From: Clostridia bacterium
Lineage (GTDB): Bacteria; Bacillota; Clostridia; TANB77; CAG-508
Direction of reading: 5' to 3'
DNA: 32,340 nt
NCBI GenBank assembly: GCA_022790975.1
Contig: JAAVYF010000031.1
Coordinates: 1-32,340 of the forward strand
The notes beneath the pieces are model-generated. The model was not told where the DNA came from and searched no databases. It was given only the letters and a program-made list of their open reading frames with translations. The translations under genes and the position numbers were made by a program. Shown in pieces: positions 18,331-26,914 of this stretch (position 1 is its first letter; each line of letters opens with the position of its first letter).

Positions 18331-19054
18331 TTATTTAAATGATAAAATACCATTTGCATCAATATTTACTTCTTTTTTCCAAGCAGAATAAATTTGATCT
18401 TCTGCATTTGTACTAATAACGGCATCAACTTCAGCAGTTACAGTAGCCATATAACCATCATAATCCATTGTTGTATCTATATTTGTATATTGAAGTTCTG
18501 AAGAATAACCAAATGTTGCTTTATACATAGTCATACTATCTATTAAAAATGAATCTGCAAATAATGATGTTGTTTGTTGTTGTTTTAATGGCTTTGTATA
18601 ATATAAAACTGTTCTTTCACTAGTACAAGATTCCTCATCCACAAGCCAATCATTTCCAGAACCGTACATTAACCAAGTTCAAATTAATTAAATCAGAAGA
18701 CAAATTTCTATTTTTTTGATTTTCATAATCAATCCAATCTTTATAAATAAGAACTCTTACATATACTTCAAATTCAGAATTATTTTTTACACAAAGTTTT
18801 TCTTCATATCTTTTACCAATATGAAAATCTTCTCCAACACCAAGTAAGTTTTCAAATAATGTTGAAGTTTGAATATCAACTCCATTTTCAACAATAATAA
18901 TATCGTTATTTAAAGAAGCTTCTGCATCTGAACCAGCTTTATGCTTTTCTAAATTAATATCTTGCTTCGTAAAAAAGTTTTCTTTTTTTATAACAACTAA
19001 TGCTATTATAATACTTAAAATTATACCTATAGCTATTATAGTTTTCTTTTTCAT
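18331..19054 (-). CDS. C2: TasA/camelysin-like exported protein, module 2, interrupted by one extra C
   Basis: Paralogue of C1 and C3. It has an N-terminal hydrophobic helix (residues 4-21), HIGKRYEEKLCVKN, LINLNLVN, and after the break SCTSERTVLYYTKPLK, SLFADSFLIDS and a C-terminal VNIDANGILSFK. Start at 19054 chosen because GGAGG lies 9 nt upstream; the ATG at 19081 overlaps the end of B2. The frame breaks after residue 130. Skipping the C at 18664 gives 240 residues, the same as C1, and restores NLVNVGSGNDWLVDE, which lines up with NLVNTGENWIIDE in C3. The gene is therefore probably functional. Confidence 0.78.
18662..18664 (-). other. CGG +1 frameshift site 3 (C2)
   Basis: Minus strand reads GTA C GGT TCT; the extra C is at 18664. 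Frame 0 stops four codons on. The restored Gly aligns with a Gly in the paralogue C3. Confidence 0.85.
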
Positions 19055-19070
19055 AATTTTTCCTCCATAT

Positions 19071-19607
19071 TTAGTATTCAACTATTGTAGAATCAAGTTG
19101 GCAAGTCCAATCTGCATACATACTTCCATCTTCTCTATAGCTAGCTCTTACTAATTCACTTACTACAATAACACTAAAATTATAATCATCTTCCAAATCT
19201 TCTGGTATGTTTTCAATTCTAATATCTAAAGCATCTGTCATTTCTCCAGCATTAAGTGGATCAGAATAGTAATAATAATTATCTGCTTCTTGAGTCCACT
19301 TTCTGGCATTATGATCATTATAATCATTATCAATATTATCATCATGAACAATAGCAATTTGAGTTGGAGCAAATACTTTTACTCTAACAAAACATGTATT
19401 TGAATCTATATTATTACTAATTGTAATATGTTTAGTCCAACCACTAAATTCATCCTCCATAGTAGCATATGGTAAAGCAACAGATATATTTACAGAGCCT
19501 ATAGCCTCAGTATAAAAGGTAGTATATGAATATACTTTAATGGCAATTAATAATATACTTAAAAATATTATTAAAAATATCATAAATCTTTTTATATATG
19601 TCTTCAT
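19071..19607 (-). CDS. B2: TasA/camelysin-like exported protein, module 2
   Basis: A 178-residue paralogue of B1 and B3: hydrophobic N-terminus (residues 8-25), then FYTEAIGSVNISVALPYA, CFVRVKVFAPTQIAI, YYYYSDPLNAGE and a C-terminal RASYREDGSMYADW. Its stop lies 17 nt before the C2 start and its start lies about 20 nt after the A2 stop, so A2-B2-C2 look co-transcribed. AAAGGAG precedes the ATG. Likely an exported structural partner. Confidence 0.68.
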   Translation of the reverse strand: MKTYIKRFMIFLIIFLSILLIAIKVYSYTTFYTEAIGSVNISVALPYATMEDEFSGWTKHITISNNIDSNTCFVRVKVFAPTQIAIVHDDNIDNDYNDHNARKWTQEADNYYYYSDPLNAGEMTDALDIRIENIPEDLEDDYNFSVIVVSELVRASYREDGSMYADWTCQLDSTIVEY

Positions 19608-19628
19608 AAATTTCTCCTTTAATTCTTT

Positions 19629-21198
19629 TTATTCTTCTGTAGTTTCTCTCTTCCTAGTCCAACGCCAACCTTCATCAACTGTATAATCAAAATAATTGTT
19701 TATACCTGTTGAATATATAGCCTTTTCATCATATTCATTATAAAATTCAAAACTATTAACATCATTTGCAACTAATTCTTTTGAAATACTTTCATCACTA
19801 TATAAATAATAACTTCCTCCACTATATATTTGTTTAACAGTTATTATTGTTCCAGCTGGTACTTTAATATCAAGTAACATTGGCTTTTGTCCTGCACTAT
19901 CAAATGTAACATTAACTACATTATCATAAACAATTTTACCATTATTTTCACCTATTACACTATATATAATTGGGCATTCTCCAAGTGATGTATTATAAGA
20001 AGTTAAATCTGTAATAATTTCAAGTTGGTAAGCTGTATTTTCATTTAAAGGATTTGGTTGCACCTCAAAAGTCCATTCAGTAAAATTTAACGTAGCAGAA
20101 CTAAGAAAAAGTGGATATATATAATATTCATTTAAATCTGTATATATATTATCAAAAACAATTGCATACATTCCTTTCATGTCTGTAGTATATGATACAA
20201 AAGAATTTACTGTAAACTCTACTATATTATCTAAATATAAAACATCTCTATTTTCCATAATAAAATTAGTCATACTTTTTAGAGTTACAGCATTTGCATT
20301 CATGAGCTCATCTATTTCAAATGGCAATTCTTCAATATATTCATATTTTCCAGTACTTTCATTATAATTAGCAATTCTATATATATTTGCATAAATAGGT
20401 ACATCATTTAAATCATATAAACTATAATGATCTACAAATTCTTGATCACCAGTAAAATTAAATTTTAATTCTCTATCTGGATCATAACCATTTACTTGTT
20501 TATCAGCAACTACTTTACAAGTTCCGTGCAGAAGAAGGTAAAAAATATCCTCTTGGCAATGTAATAACAAGTTCCTCATTTTCTATTCCTAAAAGTTCAA
20601 ATTCTGTATTACTTGGAATATTATATCCTAATGGAACTTTTGTTACTTTTGCATAATATGTACCTTTTGGTGGAACATTAGAACCCCAATTATAAATATC
20701 TGAATCTAATGATGTATTTACTTCTTTTATCAACTTTTCACAAGCTTGATCTTCATATACTTGAACTGTGCAATCAGGTAAACTATTATCATTATCATCT
20801 ACAGCTCTAATTTTAAATTTCCTATTCACTACACCGTCTTGTTCAAAAACAATAGTTTTACTTGCAATTTTTACACAGTCTTTTTCTTCTATAATCTTTT
20901 TTTCTTCTTCAGTTAAAAATCCTTCTTCTATCAATTTATTAAGCACTTCTTCTCTAGGTCTAGCTTTTTTTCCTTGATCTCTAGCATATTCTTTTTCAAC
21001 TCTCCATGCATCAGCTTCTTCTTGAACTATACTTGCTCTAGTTTCTTCCTTTGCCAAGTTAGCAGAAGAAATAGAGCCATGTTCTCCTATTACTGCACGT
21101 ATTGTTATAGCACTTAAAATAATCAAAATAATTACAATTATAACTAATGCAACTAATGTTATTCCATCAGAATTTAAAGTCTTCCTACGTTCCTTCAT
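19629..21198 (-). CDS. A2: pilin-like leader fused to SpaA/Cna-B domains, interrupted by one extra C
   Basis: Same architecture as A1: leader MKERRKTLNSDG then ITLVALVIIVIILIIL, a charged stem ending CVKIASKTIVF, then Cna-B-like CTVQVYEDQACEKLIKEV and PPKGTYYAKVTKVPLGY, and a second half with IYRIANYNESTGKYEY and FYNEYDEKA. Start at 21198 chosen for GGAGG upstream; the ATG at 21228 is unsupported. The frame breaks after residue 224. Skipping the C at 20526 gives 522 residues and restores LPSSAGTCKV, which aligns with LPSVGGSWDV in A1. The break is at a different place from those in A1 and A4. Confidence 0.78.
20524..20526 (-). other. CGG +1 frameshift site 4 (A2)
   Basis: Minus strand reads GCA C GGA ACT; the extra C is at 20526. 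Frame 0 stops three codons on. The restored Gly aligns with a Gly in paralogue A1. Confidence 0.87.
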
Positions 21199-21508
21199 AA
21201 ATTTATTTTCCTCCAACTTATAAATCACTATCTATTTACTATAGTATATATTTTTTTTACTTTTTTCACAATAAATATATACTAAATTTAATTTATTTGT
21301 AATATAAATATAATATTAAAATATTACTTTACATTTTCTAATTTATAATAAAAAATTCTATTTATATTTCTAGAAACTTATCTAAAAATAAAATAGAATT
21401 TTTTATAATATTTATAAATAAAGAAACTTATAAAAGTATAAAAATATTTAAAAACTAAAATAAACTTTTACATTCAATACATTATTAAAATTATATAATA
21501 TTAGCTTA
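21199..21508. other. Gap between modules 3 and 2
   Basis: AT-rich, with no gene. It contains the terminator after C3 and presumably the promoter of A2, whose elements I cannot fix. Confidence 0.5.
21347..21403 (-). terminator. Terminator after module 3
   Basis: AAAAATTCTATTT and AAATAGAATTTTT are perfect 13-bp arms, followed on the minus strand by TTTTT. It separates C3 from A2. Confidence 0.75.
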
Positions 21509-22267
21509 CTAATCTATTAAAATTAATCTGCCATTTTCATCAATTTTAACTTTTCTACCCCAAGCACTTAAAATCCCATCTTCTGCATTATGTGTTTGAA
21601 TACTTTCAACTTGTACTTCTATTACTGCTCTTTTTCCTTCACCTTTTTTTATAGTTTTTATCGTCTTAGAAGTAGAATATTCACTCGTTACGGTTATTTC
21701 CACTGATGTTTTAATACTTGAATCTATAGAAAATGTATCTGTAAAAGGTAATGTTTCTTCTCCTACCTCAAGCGGATATGAATAATATAAAACTGTTCTT
21801 TCATTAGTACAAACTTTTTCATCTATAATCCAATTTTCACCAGTATTTACTAAATTTAAGTTAATTAAATTTGGCTGTAAACTTAAGTCTTTTTTATTTT
21901 CAGAATCAAGCCAATATTTATAAATACTTACCCTTAAATATTGATCAACACTTCCTGAATTTTTTACTGAAAGCTCTTCTTTATATATTTTTCCTAGATG
22001 AAATTTTTCATTTTCATATACCAAATTAGTAAATAATTTATCTGTTTTTTCATTACTATAATTTCTATATGAAATAATGTTTCCATTCTCCAAAAGACTT
22101 ATTCCTAGTGATGATCCTAAAGTAACCTGTGGTATTTGAGAAATCCCACCTAACTTTTTAGGATTATATCTTTTCAAAACCTTATCATATTTAAATAGTC
22201 TTATAATCCCTATACTCATAAATATACAAATAACAACTAATATTAATTTTACATATATTTTTTTCAT
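21509..22267 (-). CDS. C3: TasA/camelysin-like exported protein, module 3
   Basis: A 252-residue paralogue of C1 and C2, intact without any CGG. Hydrophobic N-terminus (residues 5-24), then LFTNLVYENEKFHLGKIYKEELSVKNSG, LINLNLVNTGENWIIDEK, ERTVLYYSYPLE, FTDTFSIDSS and a C-terminal VKIDENGRLILID. It serves as an uninterrupted reference against which the C2 break can be judged. It follows B3 by 86 nt and is followed by a terminator, ending the A3-B3-C3 unit. Confidence 0.67.
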   Translation of the reverse strand: MKKIYVKLILVVICIFMSIGIIRLFKYDKVLKRYNPKKLGGISQIPQVTLGSSLGISLLENGNIISYRNYSNEKTDKLFTNLVYENEKFHLGKIYKEELSVKNSGSVDQYLRVSIYKYWLDSENKKDLSLQPNLINLNLVNTGENWIIDEKVCTNERTVLYYSYPLEVGEETLPFTDTFSIDSSIKTSVEITVTSEYSTSKTIKTIKKGEGKRAVIEVQVESIQTHNAEDGILSAWGRKVKIDENGRLILID

Positions 22268-22353
22268 CTACATCTTCCTCATTTCTAAATTTTAGAATAT
22301 CAATACAAAATTTTCGTTTCATTCAATTAAGTATAACAATTTTATATGTAATA

Positions 22354-22866
22354 CTAATATTCACTAATTTCAGTATCTAAAATAAAATCCCAATTAGCAT
22401 ATGTTGTTCCATCTTGATTATACAAAACTTCAGTAGTTTCAGTAACTGCAATAACATTAATATTATAGTTAAAATTTAGTGAGTCCTCTTCTACCATTCC
22501 TTTAAGAATAGCTTCCATTTCTTCTGCTTTTTGATTTGGCTCTAAAACATCAGAATAATAATACCATCCATCTTTATAAGTCCACTTATTATTAGAATTT
22601 AAATATTCTACTTTGATTATATCTGATGGAGCAAATACTTTAACTCTAATATAGCAATCTGCACTTCCAACATTCATAGGAGATATATGTAAATTTTCAT
22701 CTGGTTTATCTATTTCTATATATGAACCTATATATCCAATATCCAATTCTATCTCTCCTCCTGCATTAGTATAAGTTGTAAAATAAGCATATACTTTACT
22801 AGCTAATACTAATGTTAATAAAATAGCTATTACTACTATTATATATTTTTTTAAATATTTCTTCAT
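22354..22866 (-). CDS. B3: TasA/camelysin-like exported protein, module 3
   Basis: A 170-residue protein with hydrophobic residues 8-24 followed by VYAYFTTYTNAGGEIELDI. The AYFT motif right after the hydrophobic stretch is the hallmark of camelysin/TasA-type precursors cleaved by SipW-like peptidases. Then come CYIRVKVFAPSDIIKV, GWYYYSDVLEPNQ and VTETTEVLYNQDGTTYANW, shared with B1 and B2. It starts 23 nt after A3. Best-supported member of the B family. Confidence 0.72.
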   Translation of the reverse strand: MKKYLKKYIIVVIAILLTLVLASKVYAYFTTYTNAGGEIELDIGYIGSYIEIDKPDENLHISPMNVGSADCYIRVKVFAPSDIIKVEYLNSNNKWTYKDGWYYYSDVLEPNQKAEEMEAILKGMVEEDSLNFNYNINVIAVTETTEVLYNQDGTTYANWDFILDTEISEY

Positions 22867-22889
22867 AAAATTAAAGTTCCTTTTCTTTT

Positions 22890-23954
22890 TTAATCATAAT
22901 TTTTTTCCCAATTCCAAACTTCTTCTAATTCATTTGGTGAAAATATATTATTTACATGAGAAGCTACTTTTGCAGAACCATTATAATCATTTTCAAAATA
23001 ACATGTATATACTTCTCCATCATCAATTAACTCAAATTCAGATAATGTTTCTCCTTCTACAACTGATATACTATTACCTGTATATATTTCTTCTATAGTT
23101 AATACAGTTGATTTAGGTAATTCAACTGCAAGTTGTACATTATTTAATCCGCTTTTATTAACTGTAGCATATACTATATTATTATAATTCATTTCATCTT
23201 GATATTTTCCTGTTACATTAAATACTACTGGAAAACTTCCTAAAGTTTCATTATATGTTGCAACATTTACATTTATATCAATATTATATAAATTAGTTGC
23301 TAGTGAAATTGGTATTTCCCAAATTTCTTCTTGACCTCCTGATATTTCACAAACAACATTTGACTCGTAAAGAGTATCTTCTTCATTATCAAATGCAATT
23401 ACATTATATTTACCTTCTGGGAAAATATCATAACTTGAATCATAAACTCCATTATAATTTTTATCAATATCTAACTTTTTTACAAAGTTCATATTTTCAT
23501 CATATATATTAAGACAAATATTTTTTTCAGTAAAAAAATCTGTTCCTTTTTTATTTAATAAAGAAATTGTAAAACTTCTATCTCCAATATCATCTGGTGG
23601 AAAAGTAATTATTTTATTGGCTATTTTTATTGAATCTTTTTCTTCTATAATCTCTTTTTCTTTTTCTGTTAATAATTTATCTTTAACTAATTTATCTAGT
23701 ATTTCAGTTCTACTCTTAGGTGTTTTACCATCTCCTTTAGCTTTCTGTTTTTCTAGTTTCCATATATCAGCTTCTTCTTCAACTTGAGTTGCTCTATGAT
23801 TTTCTTCCTCCTGCGTTGCTTGATTAATAATTCCATGTTCTCCCATTAATGCATGAATAGTTATTGCCGATAAAATAAGTAAAATAATTATTGTAACTAC
23901 AAGTACAATTAATGTTATTCCAGAAGAACTTTTATCTTTTCTTAGCTTTTCCAT
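22890..23954 (-). CDS. A3: pilin-like leader with a Cna-B-like domain, intact
   Basis: A 354-residue protein, the shortest A member and the only one without a CGG break. Leader MEKLRKDKSSSG then ITLIVLVVTIIILLIL, a charged stem ending SIKIANKIITF, and a C-terminal part with Cna-B-like strands (FPEGKYNVIAFDNEEDTLY) and a final block ending VEGETLSEFELIDDGEVYTCYFENDYNGSA. It lacks the LHIYKIAD-type middle domain of A1 and A2. AAGGAGA precedes the ATG. It heads a three-gene unit bounded by terminators. Confidence 0.78.
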   Translation of the reverse strand: MEKLRKDKSSSGITLIVLVVTIIILLILSAITIHALMGEHGIINQATQEEENHRATQVEEEADIWKLEKQKAKGDGKTPKSRTEILDKLVKDKLLTEKEKEIIEEKDSIKIANKIITFPPDDIGDRSFTISLLNKKGTDFFTEKNICLNIYDENMNFVKKLDIDKNYNGVYDSSYDIFPEGKYNVIAFDNEEDTLYESNVVCEISGGQEEIWEIPISLATNLYNIDINVNVATYNETLGSFPVVFNVTGKYQDEMNYNNIVYATVNKSGLNNVQLAVELPKSTVLTIEEIYTGNSISVVEGETLSEFELIDDGEVYTCYFENDYNGSAKVASHVNNIFSPNELEEVWNWEKNYD

Positions 23955-24117
23955 AAAAAATTAAATCTCCTTTATAAAACTGATTTATTTATTATATACT
24001 ATATATAATTTAAGTTTTTTTCAATAGTTTTCATCAATATGTTATACAAACGTAATATATATAACATTTAACTAATACAATTTATACTAAATGTATAACT
24101 GAATATTTAAATAAATA

Positions 24118-24160
24118 AAAAAGGAATATCTTCAATTTAATTCAGAAAATATTCCTTTTT
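24118..24160 (-). terminator. Terminator after A4
   Basis: AAAAAGGAATAT and ATATTCCTTTTT are perfect 12-bp arms, followed on the minus strand by TTTATTTATTT. It isolates A4 from module 3. Confidence 0.75.
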
Positions 24161-24251
24161 ATAAATTTAATTATTATTATATATTAATAAAAAATAATAA
24201 ATATTTTAATAATTACTTTTTTAACATTTGCAAATTACCAAATATTTCTGA

Positions 24252-25764
24252 TTAATTTGATGGTGGAACATCTGGTAGTTCCGGCTCATCTGGTGGTGGA
24301 ATATCTGGTTCTAAATATGTCATTGTTATTATAAATGTACTTTCATAAAAACTGATATTACATTCATAGTTACTTTCATTAGTAATTTTATCAATTGTCC
24401 ATTCATCTTCTAAAGTTAATCCTTCTAAATTATATTTCCAATCACTATTTTCATCTAAATAAATTGTATCATATATTTCTCCATTACGTAAAAGTGCTAC
24501 ATGTATTTGTGCAGGTCTTTTTGATTCATATCCATTATCATCCCAAATAACAATTACTTTACCATTTATATTCTCATCTTTTAATGTTTTACCATAAACA
24601 AGTTTAATTTTAATGTCTTGAGAATACTGTAATTTTGTAGAATTTTCTTTACTACATGTATAAAATATACATTTTTCTTTTGTACCATATACATAATTTT
24701 CACTAATAATCTGACCTGCGTCTAGTATATATAATCCTTGAGGAAGTCCGTATAAAATCTAATTTTCCAGTATTATCAAAAGTTCCTTCTGCTACAGGTG
24801 AAATTCCATTTTCTTTTATATATGAAAATAACTTTGGCCCAGTTGTATAAAGCAATCTATTTTCATCATAATAATCAAAATTATAATTACTAAATTCTTC
24901 TATAAAATCATTTGTAAGTATTGTTGTTTCTGTATCTATATCAAAATCTGCAATATAATATAAATATACTTTATGACCATATGCTATATTAACTTGGGTT
25001 TCATCTAAATTTACATGAATATTTAAATTGTCTTTATTTGTCACTAATGAATTATAAGAAAAACTATAATTAGCAGTTACTCCTGATAAGATATTTCCAG
25101 ATACAAATTCAAGAATCCACTCTTCATTATATATATCTGAAATTACAAATTCTTTGCCATTAATTGGATTATATCCATTAGGTGCTGTAGGTGTTTTTAT
25201 ATAATACGAACCTTTTGGTAGTATTTCGCCCTCCCATTTATAAATACCACTATCTATCATATTTATCGTTTTTAGCAAATCTGTACACTCTTTATCTTTA
25301 TAAATTTCTAAAATTGTACCTGGTAATTCATCCATAAGCAAATCACCTGTGCTATTAAAACCTTGTGCTAAAATCTTAAATGTTCTTTCTTTTTTAGATA
25401 CTGTATTTTCTATAAATTCAATAGTTCTACTTGCTATTTTTATACTTCCTGTTTCTTCTATAATTACTTTTTCTTCTGGTGTTAAATTACCATCTGTTAC
25501 TAATTTATTTAATACATCTTCTCTTGTTCTAGCTGGGTTTCCAGAATCTATTGAATTTTCTTTTTCTGCATTCCATATGTCAACTTCATCCTGAACTATA
25601 CTTGCTCTATTTTCCTCTTTAGATAGCTTTGCTTTAGCAATAATTCCATTTTCTCCAACTACAGCATAAATACTAATTCCAGATAAAATTATTAAAATAA
25701 TTACAATTATTACAAGAGCAACTAATGTTATTCCTTTAGAATTACTTTCATTATATTTTCCCAT
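24252..25764 (-). CDS. A4: orphan pilin-like/Cna-B protein with Pro-rich tail, interrupted by one extra C
   Basis: Pilin-like leader MGKYNESNSKG then ITLVALVIIVIILIIL, stem ending SIKIASRTIEF, Cna-B-like TILEIYKDKECTDLLKTI and PKGSYYIKTPTAPNGYNP, a KVYLYYIADFDI middle domain, and, after the break, GLPQGLYILDAG, a further Cna-B-like repeat (AQIHVALLRNGEIYDTIYLD) and a proline-rich end PPPDEPELPDVPPSN. The conventional frame stops after 353 codons. Skipping the C at 24750 extends the protein to 503 residues. No B or C partner follows; it has its own ribosome site (AGGAGA) and terminator. Confidence 0.78.
24748..24750 (-). other. CGG +1 frameshift site 5 (A4)
   Basis: Minus strand reads ATA C GGA CTT; the extra C is at 24750. 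Frame 0 stops 15 codons on. Skipping C gives GLPQGLYILDAG and opens 165 further codons. Confidence 0.85.
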
Positions 25765-25932
25765 AAATTATTTCTCCTATAGTAATTATTTTACCATATT
25801 TTTATAAAATACTTTTAATTGTTTTATAAACTTAATATTAATGTAATAAATTTTTATTAATTATATTTAGCTTATCTTTTTTAATAATATCTACTTATTT
25901 TTATAATAAAAATCTTTTATTTACTATTATAC

Positions 25933-25972
25933 AAAAAATAAACGCAAACACTTTTTTTATATCTGCATTTAT
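25933..25972 (-). terminator. Terminator of tcdA
   Basis: ATAAATGCA and TGCGTTTAT form a 9-bp stem with one G-T pair, followed on the minus strand by TTTTTTG, about 35 nt past the stop. Confidence 0.7.
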
Positions 25973-26007
25973 TCTATCAATTCACAATATTAATAATTTC
26001 TTTTTAT

Positions 26008-26736
26008 CTATTTTATTAAATCTTTAACAACTTCTCCTGCAATAATTAAACCTGCTACAGATGGAACAAAAGATATACTACCTGGAACTTTGAGCTTTTC
26101 ATTTGAAATATTATTTATTTGTTCATTACAATTTTCTGCAACTTGAATTGATTTAATTGGTTCTTCCTTTGAATAAAGAACTTTTAAATTATCTATATTT
26201 CTAGCTCTTAGTTCTTTTCTCATAACTTTAGCAAGAGGACATACAGTAGTCTTAAATATATCTGTTATTTCAAACTTTGTAGGGTCTAATTTATTTCCAG
26301 TACCCATACAAGAAATAATTGGTATATTTAATTTTTTTGCCCTTACTACTAATTCAATTTTTGCTGTTACTGTATCTATACTATCTACTACATAAGAAAT
26401 AGAATTATCAAAAAAATTTTTAGAATCTGGCATAAAAAATTCTTTATGTATTTCAACTTCTGCATCTGGATTTATTTCTAAAATTCTAGATTTAGCGACT
26501 TCTACTTTTGACTTTCCTATTGTTTTTCTTGTTGCTATAATTTGACGATTTAAATTACTTAAACAAATTTCATCATCATCTACTAATATAAACTTTCCTA
26601 TACCAGCTCTTACTAAGCCTTCTATTACAAAAGAGCCAACTCCACCAATACCAAATATAGCTACTTTTGATTTATTTAATTTTTCTATATTTTCTCTTCC
26701 TATTATTAATTCTTCTCTTGAAAATTGCTCTAACAT
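26008..26736 (-). CDS. tcdA: tRNA threonylcarbamoyladenosine dehydratase
   Basis: An E1-like (ThiF/MoeB superfamily) ATP-dependent enzyme that cyclises the N6-threonylcarbamoyl group of t6A37 in tRNAs reading ANN codons. The 242-residue protein shows the nucleotide-binding GIGGVGSFVIEGLVRAGIG near residue 30, DDDEICLSNLNRQ, and SCMGTGNKLDPTKF, all typical of TcdA. FSREELIIG at the N-terminus also fits. AAAAGGAA precedes the ATG. It stands between terminator and intergenic sequence, apparently on its own. A tRNA-modifying enzyme is ordinary housekeeping, so I attach no weight to its presence next to frameshifted genes. Confidence 0.92.
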   Translation of the reverse strand: MLEQFSREELIIGRENIEKLNKSKVAIFGIGGVGSFVIEGLVRAGIGKFILVDDDEICLSNLNRQIIATRKTIGKSKVEVAKSRILEINPDAEVEIHKEFFMPDSKNFFDNSISYVVDSIDTVTAKIELVVRAKKLNIPIISCMGTGNKLDPTKFEITDIFKTTVCPLAKVMRKELRARNIDNLKVLYSKEEPIKSIQVAENCNEQINNISNEKLKVPGSISFVPSVAGLIIAGEVVKDLIK

Positions 26737-26914
26737 TTATTTTTCCTTTTCATTATAAATTTAACTTTTAATAATTTACATTATATTTTTATTATTATTT
26801 ATATATTAATAATTTAATTTTTAAAATACCAATATATAAAGATTTCTAATATTATTCCAAATAAAAATATCTTTATTTTTTTATCTTTTATTAAACTCTT
26901 ATTATGCGAAAATA

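Noticed and set aside
17783..24750. Phase variation of the surface genes by slipped-strand homopolymers
   Set aside because: None of the breaks lies in a homopolymer or short repeat; all are isolated C insertions before GGN.
17790..25594. Repeated plus-strand open frames opposite the A gene stems (17790-18047, 20768-20977, 25349-25594)
   Set aside because: They mirror the conserved stem region of the A proteins on the opposite strand; antisense shadows without ribosome sites.
26008..26736. TcdA as the factor responsible for frameshift decoding
   Set aside because: TcdA modifies A37 of ANN-decoding tRNAs and is a common housekeeping gene; nothing ties it to CGG or Gly tRNAs.
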